The notes beneath the pieces were generated by a model. The model was not told the DNA's origin, searched no databases, and worked only from the letters and a program-made list of their open reading frames with translations. Source: Aldehydirespirator sp965116865 (GTDB lineage: Bacteria; Actinomycetota; Acidimicrobiia; Acidimicrobiales; Aldehydirespiratoraceae). From it: DNA of 64,000 nt. Where the stretch lies: assembly GCA_965116865.1 (NCBI GenBank), contig OZ220727.1, positions 2,542,001 to 2,606,000 on the forward strand, written 5' to 3'. Both the position numbers and the translations under genes were made by a program. Shown in pieces: positions 33,403 through 43,000 of the stretch; the first letter of the stretch is position 1, and each line of letters opens with the position of its first letter.

Positions 33403-33552
33403 CCCGAACAACGAGTCCGCGGCCACATTGCCATATGCGTCTACGCCGCAATCATCGAGACCCTTATCGCACACGCCCCCGCGCCGAAGCCGACCGGCGG
33501 CGCCGACGTGTTCGCCCGGCCGACGGCTGCATCCGAGCAGGCCGGCGGGTAG
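33403..33552 (+). pseudogene. IS1634/IS4-type transposase, C-terminal fragment
   Basis: The frame reads PEQRVRGHIAICVYAAIIET, then LIAHAPAPKP, and stops at TAG 33550. This matches the VRxHxxICxxA helix near the C-terminus of IS1634-like DDE transposases. No other part is present. It sits between the R-M cargo and the MauE-like gene, and could mark where the right end of the transposon was lost. Confidence 0.45.
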
Positions 33553-33559
33553 CTTCGAC

Positions 33560-34162
33560 GTGGTGGGCTATCTGTACGAGCTGGCCGTTGCGGCGGCGGC
33601 GTCGGTGCTGCTTTGGAGCGGCGCCGCCAAGATGGTTCGACCCAGGCCGGTCACCGACACGCTGTCGATGCTGTGGGGCAGGATCGCCGGGGTGGTGCGG
33701 GTTCCCCGTTCGGCTGTGCTGGGGTTGTTGCTGGGCTTCGCCGAGATGTCGTTGGCGGTGTTCGTTGTGCTGGTGCGCTCCCCGGCGGCCGCGGGCGCGT
33801 TGTTGCTGTTCGGGCTTGCTCTCGCCGCGGCGGGCGTGGTGGGCCGCCTCGGCGAGAGCGAGGTGCCCTGCAACTGTTTCGGGGCCCACGGCCGGCCGCT
33901 GGGATACGTCCAGATCGTGCAGCTGCCGCTGTGGTCGGCGGCGGCGTGGAGCGCGGCACAGCCGGCCTCTGCTGTGGGCGCCGGCCTCGACCGGCGGGCG
34001 GCGGTGCTTGCGGCGTGTCTCGCGGCGGTGGCCGTGGTCGCGGTCGCCCGGATGTGGTACGCAGTGCTTCCCCTCACCCGCCGCCGTCTGCGACGGGTTC
34101 GCTCCGACGGCTCTGGGCCGGTGTCCCAGCCGCTGCCCAGAATGGTCTTGGAGGCCGACTGA
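33560..34162 (+). CDS. MauE/DoxX-like membrane protein
   Basis: About 200 residues from GTG 33560 (GTG 33563 also possible). Four hydrophobic helices, with GAAKMVRPRPVTDTL after the first and ESEVPCNCFGAHGRPLGY between the third and fourth. The CxCFG motif with this topology is that of MauE, which together with MauD supports disulfide formation in methylamine dehydrogenase small subunit. The likely functional partners, a CxxC thioredoxin-like protein and a Cys-rich exported protein, lie 12 kb downstream. The inferred role is disulfide/quinone redox transfer at the membrane. Confidence 0.75.
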   Translation: MVGYLYELAVAAAASVLLWSGAAKMVRPRPVTDTLSMLWGRIAGVVRVPRSAVLGLLLGFAEMSLAVFVVLVRSPAAAGALLLFGLALAAAGVVGRLGESEVPCNCFGAHGRPLGYVQIVQLPLWSAAAWSAAQPASAVGAGLDRRAAVLAACLAAVAVVAVARMWYAVLPLTRRRLRRVRSDGSGPVSQPLPRMVLEAD

Positions 34163-34501
34163 ACGGCCGCGGGCCACAGCGCGCCGGGGTGTGACTCCGT
34201 GAGGCGCCGGGAGTCTTGCGGGGCTCCCCGCTGGCTGAGTCCGCCTGCGGTGTGTGACTCTGGGAGGCGCCGGGAGCGTTGGCCAGCGACGCCGCGGTCG
34301 GAGCGTCCCGCGGCGTGAAGCAGGGACGGGCATTACTCGCGGGGCGGAGGCTTCGCGGTCTGGAGCGCCCGCGTCTGCTGTCGCGGTGCGGCCTTCGGCC
34401 GCACTCTTGAGGGGAACTATAGCTCTCCCAGCTATCTCAATTCCACGACCCGCAGGGGCTTGCCCCAGTGGCATCACTCCGATCACTCGACATTCACCCT
34501 C
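34163..34501. other. Intergenic, no gene seen
   Basis: GC-rich spacer between the MauE-like gene and the frameshifted tail of the receiver protein. It contains an imperfect duplication of TGTGACTC(C/T)G(T/G)GAGGCGCCGGGAG (about 34191-34213 and 34254-34276). I see no tRNA, promoter or convincing reading frame. Confidence 0.5.
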
Positions 34502-34647
34502 TCATTCATTGTTGTGTGATCGCATCCCATCGATCACAGTTTTCCAGTCCAGATCCGGGGTGCCGACCCGGCCCAAATAGCAATGGAACTGATGGGACAG
34601 CTGAGCGGCGTAGGGATCGTCCAGTGACGCCTGCTTGTCATAGTGGG

Positions 34648-35697
34648 TCAAGTCCGAATGCGGATGCTCGTGATCCTCTGTAGATCAACCATCAGGTCGG
34701 GCACCTTCCATGCTGCTGGGAGATAGAAGTACCGGTCCTTGCTGCCGTCGTCCGGGTTGGACTTGAGGAGTCTCTCGACCTTTTTCCGTTTGGTGTTGCT
34801 GTCCGACTCAGCCGTGATCCAGTCTCGGTGCTCTGTGAACGACGACAGCGGTACGCACTCTGCCAACACCACGTAGTCCGCCTTCGCACGGCCCTCCACA
34901 AGGTCGCAGCTCGGGGTCATGACGACGTGCCATCGGGTCGCGGGAGGATCGTCAGCGTCACACGCGACGGACTTGGTGACGATGTCGCCGGTTCTGTGCG
35001 CATCTGGTTCCGGTACGACGTAGTAGCGGATCGGAGGGACGCTGCCCGTCGACGGCGCTGCCTCGGCCGCGTGTCCGGTCAGGGCGTTCTGTCCCGCATC
35101 GAAGGATACGCCCAGTCTTCTCATCAGCAGATGCGCGACGTCTGCTGGACGGTCCGCCAGATCGTTCCAGTGCAGTTCCACGAAGTCGGTCATGAACCGA
35201 CGCGACGTGTTCTCGATATGGGACCGCACTGCCCGGTACAGCCCCGGGAACGGCGAGTCCAGACAACGCTTGACGGCGGCGAAGAGGACCTCGAACGGGT
35301 CGGGGGCTCCCTTGGGCACGATCTGAACGAACGGAGGGTTCTCGTCGCAGTCCACCTGGTCCGGTAGCGCCGTCAGGAAGATGATCGGCAGGAACCGCTG
35401 TGCTCTGACCTTGTCGAAGACACTGCGCCCGACCGGCTCGAGGTCTGTCACATCTGTGCCGGCTTGTGCTCCTGTTTGATCGAACACGTCCAACACCAGC
35501 AGGTCTACGTCTCCGCGCCCGACGCGAGCCAGCGCGTCTGTGAACGAACTCGTGGCGACTGCTTCAATCGGGTAGGGCACGTCGTCGGGGTCCGAGGCCT
35601 GGTTCAGTGCTGTTGCGTTGTTCTGCGCGCTGCGCTCGTCGTCGTCGACCACCAGTATCCGCCAAGGGGTGTCGGTGCCGTGCTCGGTCGGGCTCAC
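34648..35697 (-). CDS. Response-regulator receiver protein with unknown C-terminal effector domain
   Basis: 349 residues; GTG 35697 overlaps the kinase stop (GTGA). A receiver domain fills residues 12-150 with all key residues: VVDDDE (acidic pocket, 17-21), phospho-acceptor Asp70 in LLVLDVF, Thr109 in IIFLTAL and Lys129 in VPKG. The remaining 200 residues (HWNDLADRPADVAHLLMRRLG, WHVVMTPSCDLVEGRAKADY) match no DNA-binding output domain I know. The stop at 34648 is probably a frameshift: just downstream another frame reads SDLTHYDKQASLDDPYAAQL and ends at 34502. It is the last gene of the C5-methyltransferase/kinase operon. Confidence 0.8.
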   Translation of the reverse strand: MSPTEHGTDTPWRILVVDDDERSAQNNATALNQASDPDDVPYPIEAVATSSFTDALARVGRGDVDLLVLDVFDQTGAQAGTDVTDLEPVGRSVFDKVRAQRFLPIIFLTALPDQVDCDENPPFVQIVPKGAPDPFEVLFAAVKRCLDSPFPGLYRAVRSHIENTSRRFMTDFVELHWNDLADRPADVAHLLMRRLGVSFDAGQNALTGHAAEAAPSTGSVPPIRYYVVPEPDAHRTGDIVTKSVACDADDPPATRWHVVMTPSCDLVEGRAKADYVVLAECVPLSSFTEHRDWITAESDSNTKRKKVERLLKSNPDDGSKDRYFYLPAAWKVPDLMVDLQRITSIRIRT

Positions 35698-37889
35698 GCC
35701 ACCCGTTTCCTGAGAGTCGCGCTGAAGCGTGCGCCGCCCAACGGGCCGGGCGGCAGCAACTCCAACGAGCCGTCGTAGTAGTCCTCCACGATCTCGCCCG
35801 CGATGGCCAGTCCGAGCCCGCCCCCGTCGGGTTTGGTGGTGAAATACGGGTGGAAGATCAAGTCGACATTGTCCGCCGAGACGCCCGGCCCGGAGTCCTC
35901 GACGATCACTGAGAGGCTCGCGTCGTCGTTGTGCAGCACCGATATGTCGATCCTCTTGACCTTCTTGCGGGACCGGCCCAACCAGTAGACGCTGTTCTCG
36001 ATGAGGTTGACCAGCACCTGCTGGAGTTCGGTTCGGTCGATCGTGACCTCATGCGACGACGACGGCAGGGTCACCTCGACCTCAGCTGATGAGATCATGG
36101 GAGCCAGGAGCGCGACGGTCTCCTGGATGGCCTGTTCCAGAACGTACCGGGTGGGCCGTCCGCGGCGTCGACCGCCGAAGGGGGCGATGCGCCCCACGAT
36201 CACGTCCACCGACTCGGCCTGGCCCTTGATCGTCGTGAGCCGGTCGGCCACCTCCTTGCGGACGCGGCCCGACCGGGCGTGATCCTCCCCCGACAGGTCC
36301 TCGATCGCCTGGATCCCAAGCGAGGCCTCCTGCTTGATGACGTAGATCGGCTGAGTCAATTCGTGCACAACCATGTCGATCAACTTGCCCAGCGTCGCGA
36401 GACGGTGATACCTCGACAGTGCCTCGCTGACGCGTTCGAGTTGGTCGTCGAGTTCGCGCTGCGCGTCGTCCACGATGGACTGGATGTGGGGATCGTCCGG
36501 AGCGGCCTCAGCGACGGCCTCGCGCAGCGGCGTCAGGTCGATCGTCTCCAACAGACGATGACCGCTGGGCTTGGGGCGCCGCGGTCTGACCTTGTATCGC
36601 TTGCTCTCGAGCGTGTTCAGGAGCGTCTTGACGGCCTCGCGCAGGTCTGCCAGTGCCGGCGTCTCGACCAGACGCTCCCGACTCGATTGATCTACGAGGT
36701 CGGGGTTGCCGTCACGGCTGATGAGGATGTAGCCGACGATCTGATTGTTCGACAGTGCCAGCGTCGGGTTCTGGACCCTGCGAGCATCCAGGCCCAGCCA
36801 GTCGTCGCCCTTCTCGCCGTATGGGAGGACCTGGAATCCGTCGCGATAGATGCTGACACCCGATGTCGAGTCCAGCAGGTCCTTGGCGATCCTCCTGCCG
36901 CCGAGGTGTTCGCCGAGGATTCTCATCGACTCGGGGTCCCGGTCCCACACATACAGGAAGATCTCGAACGGACCGCACCGCAGGACTCCGGTCTGGGGGC
37001 TGCTGAGATCGAGTTCCAGTTCCTGATCGGGTGCGTCCTTGAGCGACATCAGCACCGTGGCCGCCCCCGTGGCCTCGACCTCTGCGCTCAGGCTGTAGTG
37101 GTGCCGACTGAGCAGATCGGTGCAGCTGACCTCTCCGACGTGGGCGCTGAACACCTCGGGCGCGTCGATGTAGATCCTGAAGTTGTCCACTACGCCACGG
37201 TCGTGCGCGAAGGGGCTCACCAGCATCGACAGCGACCGGCGGAGCTCCCCGACGAGTTCGGAGGTCCAGCGACTGTGGAGTTGAGAGATCCTGACGAGCG
37301 TGCCATGCCCGACCGACGGTCGAGCCCTTGGATCGGTGCCGATGTCGGGCTGGGCACTCCACACGGTCTCCGCCTCGCCGTCCGGCGAGAAGACCGAAGT
37401 CGAGCCGATCCGGAGGTCCAGCTCTATGTCCTCGAGATACTTGGCGTCGTCTCGGAAGTCCCTCCAGTCCAGTTGCAGATGGACCTCATCGCCGTCCTCG
37501 GACTTGGAGGCCAACTCCAGCCGGTCCCCGAGCTTCGCTGCCGCGAACCGCCCGACGCCCTTCTCTCCCAAGACTCTCCGTCCCCCGGGTCTGCTCCTGC
37601 GCTGCCTCCTGAATGCCGTAGCCGGCTCCAACCAGGCGTCGAGCATGCGATCCTCGTCCATCCCGTGTCCGTCGTCGAGCACGCTGATGCAGCCCGACTC
37701 CGCCACGATCGCCCCCGACTCGTCGATGTCGCCGGAGATGGTGACTACCACGCACGTCGCGTCGGCGTCATAGGAGTTCTTGACCAACTCGACCAGCGCC
37801 ACCCTTTCGCTGCTGATGAGCTCACGGCCCAGCGTGTCCATCAGCCGCGCACGCGGCCGGAACCTCAGTCCTCGGCGTGTCTCGCTCAT
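35694..37889 (-). CDS. GHKL ATPase fused to a histidine kinase
   Basis: 731 residues with two ATP-binding GHKL modules. N-terminal HSP90/MORC-like module: ELVKNSYDADAT (N box, about residues 34-45), SVLDDGHGMD, GEKGVGRFAAAKLGD. Middle: receptor-like region ending in a coiled coil (about 470-505). C-terminal kinase: H box VVHELTQPIYVIKQ with His509, N box QQVLVNLIENSVYW, G1 VEDSGPGV, FHPYFTTKPDGGGLGLAIAG. No transmembrane helix, so it is a cytoplasmic sensor. It lies 8 bp behind the C5-methyltransferase gene and overlaps the receiver gene. The kinase can be expected to phosphorylate that receiver. GHKL/MORC ATPases near C5-methyltransferases are known in R-M contexts; this fusion with a kinase is unusual. 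Confidence 0.88.
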   Translation of the reverse strand: MSETRRGLRFRPRARLMDTLGRELISSERVALVELVKNSYDADATCVVVTISGDIDESGAIVAESGCISVLDDGHGMDEDRMLDAWLEPATAFRRQRRSRPGGRRVLGEKGVGRFAAAKLGDRLELASKSEDGDEVHLQLDWRDFRDDAKYLEDIELDLRIGSTSVFSPDGEAETVWSAQPDIGTDPRARPSVGHGTLVRISQLHSRWTSELVGELRRSLSMLVSPFAHDRGVVDNFRIYIDAPEVFSAHVGEVSCTDLLSRHHYSLSAEVEATGAATVLMSLKDAPDQELELDLSSPQTGVLRCGPFEIFLYVWDRDPESMRILGEHLGGRRIAKDLLDSTSGVSIYRDGFQVLPYGEKGDDWLGLDARRVQNPTLALSNNQIVGYILISRDGNPDLVDQSSRERLVETPALADLREAVKTLLNTLESKRYKVRPRRPKPSGHRLLETIDLTPLREAVAEAAPDDPHIQSIVDDAQRELDDQLERVSEALSRYHRLATLGKLIDMVVHELTQPIYVIKQEASLGIQAIEDLSGEDHARSGRVRKEVADRLTTIKGQAESVDVIVGRIAPFGGRRRGRPTRYVLEQAIQETVALLAPMISSAEVEVTLPSSSHEVTIDRTELQQVLVNLIENSVYWLGRSRKKVKRIDISVLHNDDASLSVIVEDSGPGVSADNVDLIFHPYFTTKPDGGGLGLAIAGEIVEDYYDGSLELLPPGPLGGARFSATLRKRVA

Positions 37890-37897
37890 CGTAGGGG

Positions 37898-39676
37898 TCA
37901 GGCTGCGGCAGAGGTCGGAGCAGCCGACCCGGCGCCCGCGCGCGAGGAACAGACCGCAGCGACGGGGCAGCTGTCACACCGCGGGGTCCGGGGCCGACAC
38001 ACGACGGTGCCGAGGACGTGGGTGGCAACGTTCAGAGCCGCAGCATTCCTGCCGAGGCCCACCAGTTTGGCCAGTTCCATCCTCGCCGTCGACCCTTGGA
38101 CGCTCCGGCCGTTCTGGTTGCCGGAGACTCTCGAAGTCACGCGCAGGGCCGGCGCGGAGGCCACCAAACCGCTCTCACCTCCAGCCAGAACGTCTGCCCA
38201 CCGCCGGCTCCGCACCCCGTCTTGCTCGATGGCGTCGATCGCGGGGCCGGCACGGATGTCGGTCTCGGCCCAGCGCAGCATCGCCTCTCGGAACGTTCTG
38301 CGTCGTGTCCGCAGCGACCGCCGCGCCGCTGCGGGGCTCGACCGGCCACCGTCGCCGCACACGCTGTCGAGGATCGCCGAGCCGATCCGTTGCGCGAGCT
38401 GGGGAGGGACAGCGTTGCCGATCTGTTGGAACTGGTGCGACCGGCATCCGGCGAACCGGAACGTGTCAGGGAACGTCTGCAGACGGGCGGCTTCACGCAC
38501 CGTGAGCGACCGATGCTGCTCGGGGTGTATGTACCAGTAGCCGTCCTTGGCCAGATGCGCAGTCACCGTGCGCGAGGGCTCGTCCCAACTGAGCCGGTTG
38601 TACTTGTCGTTGAAGATGTCTGCGCGGTAGCGCCGCAGACCCTCGGGAAGATCCGAGTACAGAGTGCGGCCGTCCATGAGCCTGAACGCCTCGAAGTCGT
38701 CAGCCCGCACAGACCGCGTGACATGGTCATGGACGACCAGGGCATCGTCGCCGGCGCAGCCTTGGCGCGCCCGCACCGCGAAGTCGCTCAAGGGCACTAC
38801 ATCGCCTTGCGCCCAGCCCGCAGCGCCATCCGGACGAGGCGTTCCAGGCTCGACGTCTGATCCGGGCACGCCCTGCGTCGGCGTCGCTGGATAGCGCATC
38901 GTCGGTGCTCCCAACACAGTGTCAGGCAACACGCTGAGGCGGGGCAGATCGTAGATCGCATGGCGCACTGTCACCGGGTCCGACTCGCAAGGCCACTCAA
39001 ATGCCGCGCCTTCCCTCAACGCGACAAGTATCAGGCGCTGCCGGTGCTGCGGAACTCCGTGGCGCCACGCGTCCACGACCCTCGCATCGGCTTCGTAACC
39101 GACCTCGCCAAGACGCTCGATCATCGCTCGGACCACCGTGAAGCCATCGCCAAGCGCCATGTCGGGCACATTCTCCATGAGCACCGCGCGCGGTCGGATC
39201 GCCTCGACCAGCTCCAAGAACGCCCGCCACAGGTCCCTGCGTGCGTCGTTTGCGTCGCGGAGCCCCTGGTCCACCAGGCTGCGGATCTTGGACAGTCCCG
39301 CCCGTGAGAACGGCTGGCACGGTGGCCCACCGGCAACCAACCCGACATCGACCCCGTCAAGCAGTGCCACGATCTCCTCGCGGACCTGCGGTTCAGCCAG
39401 ATCCAACCGGGCCGCCCGCCCGGCGATGTTGTGCCTGTGGCTCTCCAATGCCCATTCGTCGGTGTCCGCCGCGAGCACCACGCGGTATCCGGCGGCCTCC
39501 AGCCCGTGGCTGAGCCCTCCCGCGCCGCAGAACAGATCCACCGCCACCGGCCTCGCCGAGTTCCGCACCCACGCACCCCACTCCTCGTCGGAGGGCGCGT
39601 CAGGATGCGGGCTCAGACGCAAAGGCATCGTCCGCCGATGCGTCACGCCGTATTTGCGAACAGCCGACTGAACCAC
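37898..39676 (-). CDS. DNA cytosine-5 methyltransferase with C-terminal endonuclease-III-type Fe-S loop
   Basis: 592 residues; ATG 39628 is an alternative start. Motif I AVDLFCGAGGLSHGLE (residues 45-60), catalytic Cys120 in GGPPCQPFSRAG, motif VI MENVPD, motif VIII-like QHRQRLILVAL, and C-terminal motifs (TVREAARLQTFPD, QIGNAVPPQLA). After about residue 445 comes an extra 145-residue region ending NVATHVLGTVVCRPRTPRCD and CPVAAVC: C560-x6-C567-x2-C570-x5-C576, the exact [4Fe-4S] loop spacing of EndoIII/MutY glycosylases. A helix-hairpin-helix is not obvious. The fusion suggests coupling of 5-methylcytosine formation with T:G mismatch repair, as separate glycosylases do in some R-M systems. 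First gene of a three-gene operon. Confidence 0.88.
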   Translation of the reverse strand: MVQSAVRKYGVTHRRTMPLRLSPHPDAPSDEEWGAWVRNSARPVAVDLFCGAGGLSHGLEAAGYRVVLAADTDEWALESHRHNIAGRAARLDLAEPQVREEIVALLDGVDVGLVAGGPPCQPFSRAGLSKIRSLVDQGLRDANDARRDLWRAFLELVEAIRPRAVLMENVPDMALGDGFTVVRAMIERLGEVGYEADARVVDAWRHGVPQHRQRLILVALREGAAFEWPCESDPVTVRHAIYDLPRLSVLPDTVLGAPTMRYPATPTQGVPGSDVEPGTPRPDGAAGWAQGDVVPLSDFAVRARQGCAGDDALVVHDHVTRSVRADDFEAFRLMDGRTLYSDLPEGLRRYRADIFNDKYNRLSWDEPSRTVTAHLAKDGYWYIHPEQHRSLTVREAARLQTFPDTFRFAGCRSHQFQQIGNAVPPQLAQRIGSAILDSVCGDGGRSSPAAARRSLRTRRRTFREAMLRWAETDIRAGPAIDAIEQDGVRSRRWADVLAGGESGLVASAPALRVTSRVSGNQNGRSVQGSTARMELAKLVGLGRNAAALNVATHVLGTVVCRPRTPRCDSCPVAAVCSSRAGAGSAAPTSAAA

Positions 39677-40041
39677 CTGGATGCCTCCCGTGTCGAGGCC
39701 ACGCTACTCGTCGGGCGTGACAAGGCCGTGGAAGCCGGCCGCCGCGGCGACGATCTCGCCGCCGACACCGCAAGCCCGCCACAGGTGCGCAAGCGCAACG
39801 TCCGGCGGCCTCGTCGGCGCTGGGGTGTCGCGGTGCGGACTCCGGCCGCACTCGCGAGACGGAGGCCTGGGGCAGGCGACCACGCTGGCCGGCGGCCGTC
39901 CTCAGCGTGGAGGTGCCTCCGCCGGCGTGGTCGTCGGGTGCTGCAGGTGGAGCCGGGCGAGCGCCGGCGGACGTGTTGACGACGGCGCGGCGACCCCTGT
40001 AGTTTGCGGGCATCGATATTAGGGGTGCCTCGCGTCCGGGC
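39677..40041. other. Intergenic between divergent genes
   Basis: 365 bp between the C5-methyltransferase start (minus strand) and the SLH/FN3 gene start (plus strand), so promoters for both should lie here. I see no confident -10/-35 pair. The region is GC-rich; a small AT patch (ATCGATATTAGG, 40013-40024) precedes the SLH gene. Confidence 0.45.
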
Positions 40042-43000
40042 GTGCGGCAGGGCGGCCGGCGACGTTCGTTCGATTCCCGCGGCCGGTCGGGGCATGGGCC
40101 GCTTGGCCGGACGGCGGCTGTGCTGGTGCTGGTGGCGGGGCTGGTCGCTGCGGTTCTGGGCCCTTCGGGGGATGCGATCGCACAGGGGTCCGATCCCGGC
40201 GCCGGGGCCGGCGGGTTCTCCGACGTGGACCCGGACGGGGTGCATGCGCCCGCGGTGGAGGGGCTCGCCGCGTTGGGGGTGTTCGTGGGCACCGAGTGCG
40301 GCGACGGCCTGTTCTGCCCCGGCGATCCGGTGCAGCGCTGGGTGATGGCGGTGTGGATGGTGCGCGTGCTGGAGCCCGACCGGCTGCCCACCGGCGAAGG
40401 CACCCGCTTCGCGGACGTGGACGCGCCGGCCTGGTATGCGCCCTACGTGGAGCGGCTGGCCGACCTGGGAGTCACCAAGGGCTGCCGGACCGAGCCGCTG
40501 CGGTTCTGTCCCGGTGGCGAGGTGACCCGCGCCCAGATGGCGTCCTTCCTGACGAGGGCCTTCGAGTTGGAGCCGCCCGACACTGTGGAGGGCTTCGAGG
40601 ACGTGGGAGACGGGGTGCATACCGAGGCGATCTACGCGCTGGCGGCGTCGGGCATCACCAAGGGTTGCCGGACCGAGCCGCTGCGGTTCTGTCCCGGCGC
40701 CGCCACCAGCAAGGCCCAGATGGCCAGCTTCCTCAAGCGGGCCTACACAGCCTTCATCGGTCCGTGCCCCAGCGAGGACGGCGGAGAGGACGAGGGCGGC
40801 GAGGAGACCGGTCCCGTCCCGGTCCCCGGGCCCGGGTCCAGGTCCCGGCCCCCGGGCCCGGGTCCAGGTCCCGGCCCGACTGTTCAGACTCCGGCCGGAG
40901 TTGCCGCTGATCCCGGCGACCGTTCGCTGACGGTGACGTGGGGCACTCCGTCCGGGAGCGTTCCGGTCGTGGAGCACAGGGTGCAGTGGCGCGACGTCAG
41001 CGAGGTCTTCGGCCATCCCGACCGGCAGGCGTCGGTGCCCTCCCCGGCGCAGAGCTATCGCGTGACCGGGCTCGTGAACGGCAACCAGTACTGGACGCGG
41101 GTGCAGCACGTGAGCGAAGGCAACGTGCCCGGCGCCTGGTCGCAGCCCGTGACGGCCGTCCCTGCCAATGTGGCGGACCCGCCCTCAGGCGTGACCGCCG
41201 CGAGCGGCGACGAGTCGGTGACGGTGTCGTGGACGCCGCCCGCCGACGCCGGCAGTGCGGCGCTGACCGGCTATGTGGTGCAATGGCGGGCCGACAACCA
41301 GGGGTTCGACCAGTCGGCCCGCAGCGTCACTGTCGCTGTCGACGCGCGGAGCCACGAGGTCTCGGGCCTGCGCAACGGCACGAAGTACTGGGTGCGGGTG
41401 CGGGCGACGACCGCCCGTGGCGACGGCACCGCGTCGGGTGAGGTGTCGGTCGTGCCTGCCGCCATTCCCAGCGTGCCCCGCAACCTCCGGGCCACGCGCG
41501 GCGACGGGGCCGCGGTGGTGGAGTGGGACGCGCCGGCCGACGACGGCGGCTCGCCGGTGACGGAGTACCGGGTGGCGTGGCGCGACGTTGTGACGGGCGT
41601 CGACAGCGAGCCGTCGGTGGCCGGCGACGTGTTGAGGCTCGAGTTGTCGGGGTTGACCAACGGCAACGAGCATGTGTTCCGGGTGCGGGCGGTGAACGCG
41701 GTGGGCGAGGGGCCGCGCGCTCGGTCGGTCGCGGTCACTCCGGCGTCGGTGCCCGGCTCGCCCGTGAGCGTGGCCGCCGTGCGGGGCGACCGTTCGGTGG
41801 ACGTGTTGTGGTCCCCGCCGGCCGACAACGGCGGGGCACAGGTCGCCAGCTTCACCGTGTACTGGTCGCCCGACGATCAGTTCGACGCGTCGGTCAGCCA
41901 GGCGTCTGCGGCCGCTGCCGCTGAAAGCTACCGGGTGTCGCGGCTCACCAACGGCACCGAGTATTTCGTGCGGGTGGCCGCGTCGAATGACGTCGGGGAG
42001 GGGTCGCCGTCCGCGACGGTCTCGGCCACGCCGGCCACCGTGCCCGGCCGTCCCGGCAGCGTCGGCGCCGAGCGCGGCGACGGCACGGTGACGGTGTCGT
42101 GGGGGGCGCCTTCCGACGGAGGTTCGGAGGTCACCGGCTACAAGGTGCAGTGGCGCGCCGACGGCGATCAGTTCGACGCGTCGGTCCGCCAGGCTGTTCT
42201 CGGCGCGGGTGCGTCGAGCCGCAGCCTGTCGAGCCTGACCAACGGCACCGAGTATTTCGTGCGGGTGCTCGCCGTCAACGCTGTGGGCGACGGTCCGTGG
42301 TCGTCGACGGTGTCGGCGGTGCCGGCCCGGGCGGCCGGACCGCCTCAGGGGGTCTCGGCCTCAGGGGGCGACCGGTCGGTGACGGTGTCGTGGGGGGCGC
42401 CGTCCGACGACGGCGGCGAGACGGTCACCGGCTACAAGGTGCAGTGGCGCGCCGAGGACCAGGGCTACACGTCCGGCCGCACCCGCACGGTCGGCGCCGA
42501 CGTGTCGAGCCAGGAGCTGTCGGGTCTGCGCAACGGCACGAAGTACTGGGCGCGGGTGCGGGCTGTGAACGCCCTCGGCGACGGCGCCGTGTCCGACGAG
42601 GATTCGGCGGTGCCCGCGACGGTGCCTGGCCGGCCCTCCGGGGTGGCCGCGGCGCGCGGTGACCGGTCGTTGTCGGTGTCTTGGCGGGCTGCGCCGGACG
42701 GGGGCTCCGATGTGACCGGCTACAAGGTGGAGTGGTCCGACGACGAGTTCGCGTCTTCGTCGTCGGTGTCGGTGGGTGGGGACGTGTTGAGTCGCCGGAT
42801 CGCGGGTTTGACCAACGGGACGAGGTACTGGACGCGGGTGTCGGCGGTGAACGCGGTGGGCGCGGGGCCGGTCTCGACGCGGGTGTCGGCGGTGCCCGCG
42901 ACGGTGCCTGGCCGGCCCTCCGGGGTGGCCGCGGCGCGCGGTGACCGGTCGTTGTCGGTGTCGTGGGGGGCGCCTTCCGACGGGGGCTCGGCGATCACCG

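Noticed and set aside
33392..33500. Right terminal inverted repeat of the IS1595-type element at CTTATCGCACACGCCCCC
   Set aside because: Only a 7-base match (TTATCGC, the complement of GCGATAA) to the left end, and it falls inside another transposase fragment; insufficient.
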